Assembly: GCA_902774055.1 (NCBI GenBank)
Contig: CACYGX010000003.1
Location: 114,751 to 178,750, forward strand
Origin: an uncultured Bacteroidales bacterium
GTDB lineage: Bacteria; Bacteroidota; Bacteroidia; Bacteroidales; Muribaculaceae
Direction: 5' to 3'
DNA: 64,000 nucleotides
Of the stretch, positions 7,502-14,596 are shown in pieces. The notes under the pieces were generated by a model. The model saw only the letters and a program-made list of their open reading frames with translations. It was not told where the DNA came from and searched no databases. The position numbers and the translations under genes are program-made. Positions within the stretch are counted from its first letter, which is position 1; every line of letters starts with the position of its first letter.

Positions 7502-8995
7502 ATGAAGAAAAAAGTTTTGAGTATTTGTATGGCAATGACGGCCGCGTTGGCCCTCAATGCCATGGATTACACGGGTACCATCCAAGTGACCCAGAACGGC
7601 CAGACCAGCACGGGAACGGCCACATTTACAGTCCTCGATCAGGAGAACGGCGACAACCTCCACACGATTGAGATGCACGTACCCTTGATGGGTAATGACT
7701 TGATATTACGTCTGTTCGATGTGTCTAGTTCAAGTTCTAGTAGAATCACTACTTATAGCGCCGAGCGCAACGTGACCACCGACATGGGCTCGATGAACAC
7801 CATCGTGTTTGCCCGCGTCATCGACGGCCTCATGACCGCCAACGTGGCCATCCCCAACCAGGGCATTACCATCTGGTTCAATACCGTGGGCGACCATTTC
7901 CAGCTGCCCAACAGCAACATGGAGGCCTGGACTGCCAGCAATGGCGAGCCCGACCGCTGGCACGGCTTCAAGACTGCAGGCGGCTCGTTTGCAGGCACAT
8001 CGGCAGCGCTGGTCAAGCTCGAGCAGAGCAACGACGTGCGCCAGGGGGCTACCGGTCACAGTGCTGTGATGACAGCAAATTCTATCATGAGTATTGTCGC
8101 CAACGGTACCATGACCAACGGCCGACTCATGGCGGGCTCGATGAGCGCTACAAGCACATTGAACCACGCCGAGATGGACAAGAGCAATGGCACCGATGAG
8201 TTCTATATGCCCCTGTATGCCAAGCCTGACAAATTCAACGTGTGGCTGAAATACACCCAGGGCACTGCCAACGCCAACAACAAGGCCAGCGTGAGCGTCA
8301 AGACCTTTGACGGCACCTATTATCAGGAGCCTACCGACCAGGAATACACCAACCTGTCGGGCAGCATTGTGGGTGGCCAAATCACCGCTGGCGACTGGAA
8401 GCAGTATTCATTCCCCTTCGACTACGACAGCTATGCCGCCAACGGTGCTGCCAGCGAGGCAATCTTCGTGACATTCTCGACCAACGGCAATCCCGGACAG
8501 GGCAGCAAGAACGATGCCCTCTATGTTGACGACATGGAACTCGTTTACCTGGGCAACATGACCGACCTGCGCTACCAGGGCACAACCATCAACGGCTGGA
8601 ACCCCGCCGTCACCACCTATGCCATGGAAATGGCAGGCGAACCCAACCTGGATGACTTCACGGCCGACATCGAGGGCGTGAGCGCCGTGCTCACCAAGTC
8701 GATGGAGCAGAACCAGGACGGCAGCTACCGCATCGCCATCAGCGTGGTGGCCGGTGACCTGCAGCAGGCCGCTTGCTACATCATCAATGTGACCAAGCCT
8801 GCCGCCCAGAAGATCCCCGGCGACGTAGATGACAACGGCAGTGTCGAGATCGCCGACGTCTCGGTTCTCATCGATGTCCTGCTCTCTGGCAACTATGAGG
8901 GCATCAACGTGCTGAATGCCGACGTTGACGGCAATGGTGAGATTGGCATCAGCGACGTGTCGGCTCTCATCGACATATTATTGCAAGGCAATTAA
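7502..8995 (+). CDS. Secreted calycin-like / PCMD / dockerin protein
   Basis: A 497-residue exported protein with three recognisable parts. After a signal peptide (cleavage near MDYTGT, residue 20) comes a calycin-like domain of about 110 residues (YTGTIQVTQNGQTSTGTATF onward). A PCMD-type domain spans about 135-360 and begins LPNSNMEAW. The C-terminal 60 residues hold two dockerin type I repeats with calcium-loop signatures: GDVDDNGSVEIADVSVLIDV and, about 35 residues later, ADVDGNGEIGISDVSALIDI. A dockerin normally binds a cohesin module; none is encoded in the window. It is preceded by 74 bp without a clear terminator and is likely cotranscribed with its neighbours. Its function is unknown; a surface glycan-related role is inference. 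Confidence 0.85.
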   Translation: MKKKVLSICMAMTAALALNAMDYTGTIQVTQNGQTSTGTATFTVLDQENGDNLHTIEMHVPLMGNDLILRLFDVSSSSSSRITTYSAERNVTTDMGSMNTIVFARVIDGLMTANVAIPNQGITIWFNTVGDHFQLPNSNMEAWTASNGEPDRWHGFKTAGGSFAGTSAALVKLEQSNDVRQGATGHSAVMTANSIMSIVANGTMTNGRLMAGSMSATSTLNHAEMDKSNGTDEFYMPLYAKPDKFNVWLKYTQGTANANNKASVSVKTFDGTYYQEPTDQEYTNLSGSIVGGQITAGDWKQYSFPFDYDSYAANGAASEAIFVTFSTNGNPGQGSKNDALYVDDMELVYLGNMTDLRYQGTTINGWNPAVTTYAMEMAGEPNLDDFTADIEGVSAVLTKSMEQNQDGSYRIAISVVAGDLQQAACYIINVTKPAAQKIPGDVDDNGSVEIADVSVLIDVLLSGNYEGINVLNADVDGNGEIGISDVSALIDILLQGN

Positions 8996-9033
8996 TTAAA
9001 ACATAATATCTAAAGTAAAAATTTAAAAAGAAA

Positions 9034-9591
9034 ATGAGAAAAGTATTTGCATTATTATCAGTCCTGTGCTGTGCTCTGGCTGTTAGCGCCACCAACTACA
9101 CCTGCCACATCAAGGTCGTTGTCAACGGCGAAGTGAGCGAGCAGGACGAGGTGCCCGTTGTCGTTACGGGCGAGAACGGCGTTTACAACTTGACGCTCAA
9201 CAACTTCATGCTTATAAGCGGTGAAGAAGGTGACCAAGTCACCCTGCCCGTGGGCAATATCGCAGTGAGCGGCGTTGAGGGCGTTGACGAGTATGGTTAC
9301 ACGACCATCAAGTTCAACTCGCCCATCGTCATCACCCCGGGTAACGACGGTGTTCACAGCGAGGACGAGTGGATTGGCCCCATGATCGGCGAGGTGCCCA
9401 TCGACCTGACAGCCCGTTTCACCAACACGGCCCTTGATGCCAACATCGACATCGAACTGGCCATGCTGCAACAGACCATCGGCGTTTCGCTCTTTGGCGT
9501 GGCTCCCACGATCAAGGGCGACGTGAACGAGGACGGCGAGGTAGGCATCAGCGACGTCAATGCCGTCATCAACATCATCCTGTCAGAATAA
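9034..9591 (+). CDS. Secreted calycin-like domain protein with a single dockerin repeat
   Basis: A 185-residue secreted protein that looks like a short version of its upstream neighbour: signal peptide (to about residue 19, LAVSATNYT), a calycin-like domain (YTCHIKVVVNGEVSEQDEV ... LPVGNIAVSGVEG), and at the C-terminus only one dockerin half, GDVNEDGEVGISDVNAVINI. Lipocalin-type calycin folds bind small hydrophobic ligands, but no ligand can be inferred. The missing second dockerin repeat is either the natural form in this group or a truncation; the stop is directly after NIILSE. A strong terminator follows at 9632, closing the four-gene unit. Confidence 0.8.
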   Translation: MRKVFALLSVLCCALAVSATNYTCHIKVVVNGEVSEQDEVPVVVTGENGVYNLTLNNFMLISGEEGDQVTLPVGNIAVSGVEGVDEYGYTTIKFNSPIVITPGNDGVHSEDEWIGPMIGEVPIDLTARFTNTALDANIDIELAMLQQTIGVSLFGVAPTIKGDVNEDGEVGISDVNAVINIILSE

Positions 9592-9631
9592 GCCTTTCAA
9601 GGGCGAATGCCTGAGTAAAATATGCATTATT

Positions 9632-9672
9632 AGCAACAAGAACTACCGAAAATGGTAGTTTTTGTTGCTTTT
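9632..9672 (+). terminator. Rho-independent terminator of the PCMD/calycin operon
   Basis: AGCAACAAGAACTACC (9632-9647) pairs with GGTAGTTTTTGTTGCT (9654-9669), with loop GAAAAT, followed by a short T-rich run. Confidence 0.8.
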
Positions 9673-9709
9673 GACATATTTATATTAGCATTATTTAGCA
9701 TATTATTAT

Positions 9710-9717
9710 TAACTTTG
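9710..9717 (+). promoter_or_regulatory. -7 promoter box for the 9834 gene
   Basis: TAACTTTG is an exact TAnnTTTG match lying just after the upstream terminator. It predicts a 5' leader of about 110 nt, with an AT-rich stretch (TTTATTAACCGTTTTTATTAA) just before the ATG. Confidence 0.6.
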
Positions 9718-9833
9718 CGTATTCAAAAAGGTGCTTTCTAAGCCAACGAATCTTTTTGATGGAATGTGCAAGTGAGAAATAGTTTTAACTACAATATTTA
9801 TTAACCGTTTTTATTAACTAATTTTTCAGATTT

Positions 9834-12023
9834 ATGAAGAAATTATCTGTACTTTTGGTTGCTGCCGCAGTTGCTATCAGCGCATCTGCAGGCGTTAACT
9901 TCAAGACATCTCATGCCTTGAAGGGCAACAAGATCATCAACAAGGAGATGGTCAAGTTCAATGTTAAGCAGGCCAAGACTCAGGCTCCTAGCTTGCGTGC
10001 AAAGGTCAACGCCCCCGAGGGTGAGTCGAAGAGCTACAACATCGCTGGCGAAGGCGTTATCATTGATGGCAATTCCCTGATCCCCGGCGCATTTAGTGGT
10101 CGTGCCGAGATCGTTTATGGTGCTGACAACAAGGTTTACATCAAGAACATCATTGCCGGTTTGAGCAACTACTACGGCGAGAGCTGGGTAGAGGGCACCA
10201 TCGAGGGCAACGAGATTCACGTTCCCATGGGCCAGTCAATCTACTGGAGCGATGATTATCAGGCCGACGTTGTTCTCTCTATGGGTACCACCCGTGTTGA
10301 GGGCACCACTCTCACTTTCCAGGCTGATGATCGCTTCAACGAGGCTATCTTTGTAATCGACGGCGAGACCATCACCCTGCAGGGCGGTTATGCTGATCCC
10401 GTTAGCGAGGAGTATCCCCAGTATGAGGGCTACGGCCTGGGTACCGTTTGGACCGACGATGCAAGCTTCGGCGGTTTCCTCGCGTGGAACGAGGTAATGA
10501 CCGAGCGTGAGCCCGTCGTTACTCCCGAGGTTATCACCGAGATCCCCGACGGTTGCGAGATTAAGACCTACTACCGCAACAGCGCCTACATTGCTAGCAG
10601 CTTCTTCGGCATCAGCAACGGCACCACCGATGGCAAGTTCATTGTTGCCTTCGCCGATAACGGTGATGTTTACATCCAGAACCCCGCATGGTGGAACGAC
10701 AGCAACAACTCATGGGTAAAGGGTACCATCGATGAGTCTGGTATCATCACCGTCCCCGCCGGCCAATACCTGAGCTGGTATGATGAGTATGAGTATGGTA
10801 TCGTTCTCGGTTGGGGTAAGACCTACGTTTACGAGGACGGTGTTGACGAGGAGACTGGCGAGCCCAACTACTACCTGGGCACTGAGATTGACGACCGCGC
10901 TACCGAGATTCAGTTCATGCTTGATGGCGACAACCTCTATCTGCTTGGCTCAGAGGGTGACGTGAACGCTGAGTTCCCCGAGGGCTTCAACGCAACTGGT
11001 ATGATGACCTATTGGAGCGATGACCAGAGCTTCTCCGCCCTCGAGTTCGCTAACCGCGACGAGGCTGGCAATGCACTGCCCATGGGTTACTTGGTTAACC
11101 TGGTTCCCGCTGTTCCCGCTAACCCCACCGTTGACGAGTGGTATGACTGCGGTGACGAGAGCGGCTTCAGCAAGCTCTACTTCACTCTGCCCACTACCGA
11201 CGTCAATGGCAACATGCTCGATCCCGAGTACCTGAGCTACAGCCTCTTCATTGACAACGGTAACGGCCCCGAGCTGTTCACCTTCCCCGCTGAGGACTAC
11301 ACCTTTGACCTCACCGAGGACATCACCGAGGTTAACTATGACCTCTTCAGCAGCGCTGTTGACTTCCGCGACTACTACGTTTACATGTATCGCACCAACG
11401 CCGAGGGTTATGAGCCCCTGTTCACCAACAACATCGGCGTTCAGGTTTACTACACCGTAAACGGTGAGAAGAACGCTAGCGAGATCGCATGGCTCTATCC
11501 CGTTGAGCCCCAGCCCCAGGAGGATGTTTACCAGCTCGTTATGATCGACATGAACGGTAACCCCGTTGTTTACGATCTGACCAAGGGTGACAATGGCGAG
11601 TACACCACCACCGTAGCTCTGAACTACGATGTATTCGGTGGCTACGATCCTCTGACCGAGGAGCGTCCCGTAGTTCCCTTCTACTACCTCGTTAATGGCG
11701 TACGCTATGGTGCTGAGGTTGACATGACCGCTGCTGTTCTTGGCACTGCCATGAGCAATCCTATTGTTGGTGAGGGCTGCTTCACCGTTCCCGTTGGTTA
11801 CAACTACAACATGGGTATCGCATTCAGCCTCGAGGGTGAAATGTACGCTTATGTTGCTCAGGCTGGCTTCACCAATGTTAACGAGCTCAACAGCAACAAG
11901 CCCGTTGCTAACGTTCGCTACTACAATGTTACCGGTCAGGAGATGGCTCAGCCCCAGGGCGTAACCATCGTAGTTACCACCTACACCGATGGTACCACCA
12001 GCACCGCTAAGGTTGTGAAGTAA
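9834..12023 (+). CDS. Large secreted protein with a Bacteroidales C-terminal tail, duplicated beta-rich domain
   Basis: A 729-residue exported protein: signal peptide to about residue 19 (VAISASAGV), then two related beta-rich domains, one at about residues 60-220 (VYIKNIIAGLSNYYGESWVE, HVPMGQSIYW) and one at about 250-420 (VYIQNPAWW, TVPAGQYLSWYDEYEYGIVL), then a region shared with the 31002 gene product (VPANPTVDEWYDCGDESGF). The C-terminus, VRYYNVTGQEMAQPQG...TTYTDGTTSTAKVVK, is a tail also found on the 21146 and 31002 products and resembles a secretion/sorting tail. Codon choice differs from the flanking genes, with many GTT, GCT, GGT and CGT codons, suggesting high expression (inference). 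No enzymatic motif is seen; the role is unknown. Confidence 0.8.
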   Translation: MKKLSVLLVAAAVAISASAGVNFKTSHALKGNKIINKEMVKFNVKQAKTQAPSLRAKVNAPEGESKSYNIAGEGVIIDGNSLIPGAFSGRAEIVYGADNKVYIKNIIAGLSNYYGESWVEGTIEGNEIHVPMGQSIYWSDDYQADVVLSMGTTRVEGTTLTFQADDRFNEAIFVIDGETITLQGGYADPVSEEYPQYEGYGLGTVWTDDASFGGFLAWNEVMTEREPVVTPEVITEIPDGCEIKTYYRNSAYIASSFFGISNGTTDGKFIVAFADNGDVYIQNPAWWNDSNNSWVKGTIDESGIITVPAGQYLSWYDEYEYGIVLGWGKTYVYEDGVDEETGEPNYYLGTEIDDRATEIQFMLDGDNLYLLGSEGDVNAEFPEGFNATGMMTYWSDDQSFSALEFANRDEAGNALPMGYLVNLVPAVPANPTVDEWYDCGDESGFSKLYFTLPTTDVNGNMLDPEYLSYSLFIDNGNGPELFTFPAEDYTFDLTEDITEVNYDLFSSAVDFRDYYVYMYRTNAEGYEPLFTNNIGVQVYYTVNGEKNASEIAWLYPVEPQPQEDVYQLVMIDMNGNPVVYDLTKGDNGEYTTTVALNYDVFGGYDPLTEERPVVPFYYLVNGVRYGAEVDMTAAVLGTAMSNPIVGEGCFTVPVGYNYNMGIAFSLEGEMYAYVAQAGFTNVNELNSNKPVANVRYYNVTGQEMAQPQGVTIVVTTYTDGTTSTAKVVK

Positions 12024-12076
12024 TCATCAACAAACATTTAGCTAACTAGTTCTCTAGCTAGCTAGACAAATCAAGT

Positions 12077-12107
12077 GGAGACGCAGAATTCTGCGTCTCC
12101 ATTTTTT
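12077..12107 (+). terminator. Rho-independent terminator after the 729-residue secreted protein gene
   Basis: A perfect 10-bp stem GGAGACGCAG / CTGCGTCTCC (12077-12086 with 12091-12100) with an AATT loop is followed by ATTTTTTC. Confidence 0.88.
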
Positions 12108-12133
12108 CATTATAAATCTGCAATCGTAAAGGT

Positions 12134-12200
12134 TGTAGGGCCTCGCCTTGGCGTGGCCGCTGGGAGAAAAAACGGAACAACACGTAGGGCCTCGCCTTAG
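12134..12200. repeat. Two copies of the GTAGGGCCTCGCCTT repeat
   Basis: GTAGGGCCTCGCCTTGGCG occurs from about 12135 and GTAGGGCCTCGCCTTAG from about 12184, 49 nt apart. A third, palindromic copy is at 42904-42933. The stretch 12024-12306 otherwise holds only the terminator and the promoter of the next gene. Confidence 0.7.
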
Positions 12201-12294
12201 AAAAGCGCCCCCAAGATGTGTACATGCCAACGCATCTAACATAACTATTACCTTCTAACGGGCAGAAATATTTGTTTTTTTGCCACAAAGGCAC

Positions 12295-12302
12295 TACTTT
12301 TG
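12295..12302 (+). promoter_or_regulatory. -7 promoter box for the msrC-rarA-yraN operon
   Basis: TACTTTTG matches TAnnTTTG, and a TTTG sits about 20 nt further upstream (12271-12274), the usual place of the -33 element. Only 4 nt separate the box from the ATG at 12307, so the message is probably leaderless. Confidence 0.65.
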
Positions 12303-12306
12303 TGCT

Positions 12307-12801
12307 ATGGACAAAAATGAAACTTATCAATTGCTCGTCAAGCAGGTCGAGAGCCTCATCGAGGGCGAGCACAACCCCACAGGGCAACTCGCCAATGTCG
12401 CAGCACTGCTCCACGAGACCATGCGATGGTGGTGGACGGGGTTTTACCTGGTTGACGGCGAAAACCTGCGCCTAGGCCCGTTCCAGGGTCCCGTGGCCTG
12501 TTATAACATCAAGCGCGGACGTGGCGTGTGCGGCACGGCATGGGCCGAGAACCGCACCATCGTCGTGCCCGACGTTGAGCAATTCCCTGGCCACATCGCG
12601 TGCAGCAGCCAGTCTCGCAGCGAGATTGTTGTGCCCCTGCGCGACAACGAGGGCAACGTCATCGGCGTGTTGGACATCGACAGCAAGGAGTTGGCCACCT
12701 TCGACGACGTGGACGCCCGCTGGCTCGAAGAGATAGCGCGTGTGATTACCCTCCACGCCTTCCCAGCAAGCAATCCAGTTAATCCAGCCCAGACAGTATG
12801 A
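12307..12801 (+). CDS. msrC: Free methionine-(R)-sulfoxide reductase (GAF-domain fRMsr)
   Basis: A 164-residue cytoplasmic GAF-domain enzyme that reduces free methionine-R-sulfoxide, repairing oxidised methionine. The three cysteines that carry out catalysis in this family are all present in their usual spacing: C65 (GPVACYNI), C75 (GRGVCGTAW) and C99 (FPGHIACSSQS), along with the family signature SRSEIVVPL and GVLDIDS. The start at 12307 is chosen because the promoter box ends at 12302 and homologues begin at this point; the ATG at 12280 lies upstream of the promoter. The stop overlaps the start of rarA (ATGA), so the two are translationally linked. Confidence 0.93.
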   Translation: MDKNETYQLLVKQVESLIEGEHNPTGQLANVAALLHETMRWWWTGFYLVDGENLRLGPFQGPVACYNIKRGRGVCGTAWAENRTIVVPDVEQFPGHIACSSQSRSEIVVPLRDNEGNVIGVLDIDSKELATFDDVDARWLEEIARVITLHAFPASNPVNPAQTV

Positions 12802-14102
12802 GTTACGAACCTCTTGCCGAACGATTGAGGCCCCGCTCGCTCGATGATTACATCGGCCAACGCCACCTCGTGGGCGAGGGAGCTGTCATTCGCCGCATGA
12901 TAGAGAGCGGCAACATCTCCTCGTTCATCCTGTGGGGCCCTCCAGGCGTGGGAAAGACCACCCTGGCACGCATCATCGCCGAGCAGACACAGGTGCCATT
13001 CTATACCCTGAGCGCCGTGACATCGGGTGTGAAGGACGTGCGCGAGGTGCTTGATCGCTGCAAGGCCGACGCCCGCAGCGTCTTCGCCAAGGGCCGTCCC
13101 ATCCTGTTCATCGACGAGATTCACCGTTTCAACAAGTCTCAGCAGGATTCCTTGCTCGGGGCGGTGGAGCGCGGTACGGTCACGCTTATCGGCGCCACGA
13201 CCGAGAATCCCTCGTTTGAGGTCATTCGCCCCCTGCTCTCGCGCGCCCAGGTCTATGTCCTTAACCCGCTGGACCGCGACGACCTGCTGCAACTGCTGGA
13301 CCACGCCCTGAAGACCGACAAGGCGTTTCAGGGACGCGAGGTGCGCGTCGAGCAGACCGAGGCCCTGCTGCGTTTCTCGGGCGGCGATGCCCGCAAGCTG
13401 CTCAACATCCTGGACCTGATCCTGCAATCATTGCAGGACGGCGAACCCTTTGTCATTACCGATGATATCGTTACCGACCGTCTGCAGCAAAATCCGCTAG
13501 CGTTTGACAAGAACGGCGAGATGCATTATGACATCATCTCGGCCTTTATCAAGAGTATCCGCGGCAGCGATCCCGATGCGGCCGTCTATTGGCTGGCACG
13601 CCTCATTGCCGGCGGCGAGGACCCGAAGTTCATCGCCCGCCGCCTGTGCATCCTTGCCGCCGAGGACATCGGCCTGGCCAACCCCAATGCCCTGCTGCTT
13701 GCCAACGCCACCTTTGACATCATCAACAAGATTGGCTGGCCCGAGGGACGCATCCCCCTCAGCGAGTGCGCCATCTATCTGGCCACCAGCGCCAAGAGCA
13801 ACAGCGCCTATCTCGCTATCGACGATGCACTGGCCCTCGTCAACGCCACGGGTAACGCCCCAGTGCCCCTGCACCTGCGCAACGCCCCAACGGGCCTGAT
13901 GAAGCAGCTGGGCTACGGCAAGGACTACATGTATGCCCACGACTATCCCGGCCACTTCGTCAACCAGCAATACATGCCCGAAGAGCTCAATCATCCCCAA
14001 ATCTGGCATCCTCAGGACAATCCCGCCGAAGCCCAGATGGCAGCCCGTCAACGCAGCCGCTGGGGTGACAATGCCGGCCATGGTCCCACTGAAAAAGATT
14101 AA
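12798..14102 (+). CDS. rarA: Replication-associated recombination protein A (MgsA/RarA AAA+ ATPase)
   Basis: A 434-residue AAA+ ATPase of the RarA/MgsA/WRNIP1 family, which acts at stalled replication forks. Walker A is GPPGVGKTT (residues 47-55), Walker B is LFIDEIHRF (103-111), and sensor 1 is around GATTENPSFE with the arginine finger region PLLSRAQ just after. The C-terminal part contains the family-specific tetramerisation domain and the closing HDYPGHFVNQQYMPEEL motif. The start codon overlaps the msrC stop by 4 nt. A 33-bp gap leads to yraN, so the three genes probably form one operon that ends in the inverted repeat at 14527. Confidence 0.95.
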   Translation: MSYEPLAERLRPRSLDDYIGQRHLVGEGAVIRRMIESGNISSFILWGPPGVGKTTLARIIAEQTQVPFYTLSAVTSGVKDVREVLDRCKADARSVFAKGRPILFIDEIHRFNKSQQDSLLGAVERGTVTLIGATTENPSFEVIRPLLSRAQVYVLNPLDRDDLLQLLDHALKTDKAFQGREVRVEQTEALLRFSGGDARKLLNILDLILQSLQDGEPFVITDDIVTDRLQQNPLAFDKNGEMHYDIISAFIKSIRGSDPDAAVYWLARLIAGGEDPKFIARRLCILAAEDIGLANPNALLLANATFDIINKIGWPEGRIPLSECAIYLATSAKSNSAYLAIDDALALVNATGNAPVPLHLRNAPTGLMKQLGYGKDYMYAHDYPGHFVNQQYMPEELNHPQIWHPQDNPAEAQMAARQRSRWGDNAGHGPTEKD

Positions 14103-14135
14103 ACAATCACTTTAAAAAGCGTAAATCATCTTTTT

Positions 14136-14522
14136 ATGAGCCAAAAAGATAAGCTAGGAAAAGAAGGAGAACAAGCCGCACGCGATTTCCTGATCAGCAA
14201 GGGATACACCATACGCGAGACCAACTGGCGCGTGGGGCATCTGGAAATCGACATTGTGGCCCAGGAACCCGCAGCACAACGCCTGCACATCATCGAGGTC
14301 AAGACCCGCACCAGCGTGGAGCACTACGACCCCATGGAGTCCATCAACCGCCGCAAGATCAACAACCTGGTCAATGCCGCCAATGGTTACATCAGCCTCC
14401 ACAGGCTTCCCATGAGCGTGCAGTACGACGTCATGGTTATCGTGGGCACAGCACCCGACTTCAACATCATCTTCATTCCCAACGCCTTCCAGCCACCCTT
14501 ACGCACCATCGGCCGCCGCTAA
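14136..14522 (+). CDS. yraN: UPF0102 / YraN family protein (putative endonuclease fold)
   Basis: A 128-residue protein with the UPF0102 signature: GKEGEQAARDFL at the N-terminus, NWRVGHLEIDIVAQE, and IIEVKTRTS, which together give the D...ExK arrangement of the restriction-endonuclease-like fold (D in EIDIV, E and K in EVKTR). The family is widespread and usually linked to DNA recombination or processing genes, in keeping with the rarA neighbour here, but its activity is not firmly established. It is the last gene of the msrC-rarA-yraN unit; the stop codon is 4 nt before a perfect 29-bp inverted repeat. Confidence 0.9.
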   Translation: MSQKDKLGKEGEQAARDFLISKGYTIRETNWRVGHLEIDIVAQEPAAQRLHIIEVKTRTSVEHYDPMESINRRKINNLVNAANGYISLHRLPMSVQYDVMVIVGTAPDFNIIFIPNAFQPPLRTIGRR

Positions 14523-14526
14523 CGGG

Positions 14527-14590
14527 ACAAAGGGACGGTTCTTTTGTCCCATTTTGAGGCGAAAATGGGACAAAAGAACCGTCCCTTTGT
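14527..14590. terminator. Perfect 29-bp inverted repeat of the GGGACGGTTCTTTT family, likely bidirectional terminator
   Basis: The arms 14527-14555 and 14562-14590 are perfect inverse complements around a 6-nt loop (GAGGCG). Each arm contains AGGGACGGTTCTTTTGTCCC or its complement. It lies between the convergent yraN and sensor-kinase genes, ending 6 nt from the latter's stop, so it could end transcription from both sides. Related copies lie at 57688-57773 and 57908-57940, which shows that it is also a dispersed repeat. Confidence 0.75.
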
Positions 14591-14596
14591 ACGAGT

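Noticed and set aside
12054-12414. Two minus-strand frames between the 9834 gene and msrC
   Set aside because: They read through a terminator and repeat copies and have no homology features; the region holds a promoter for the opposite strand.
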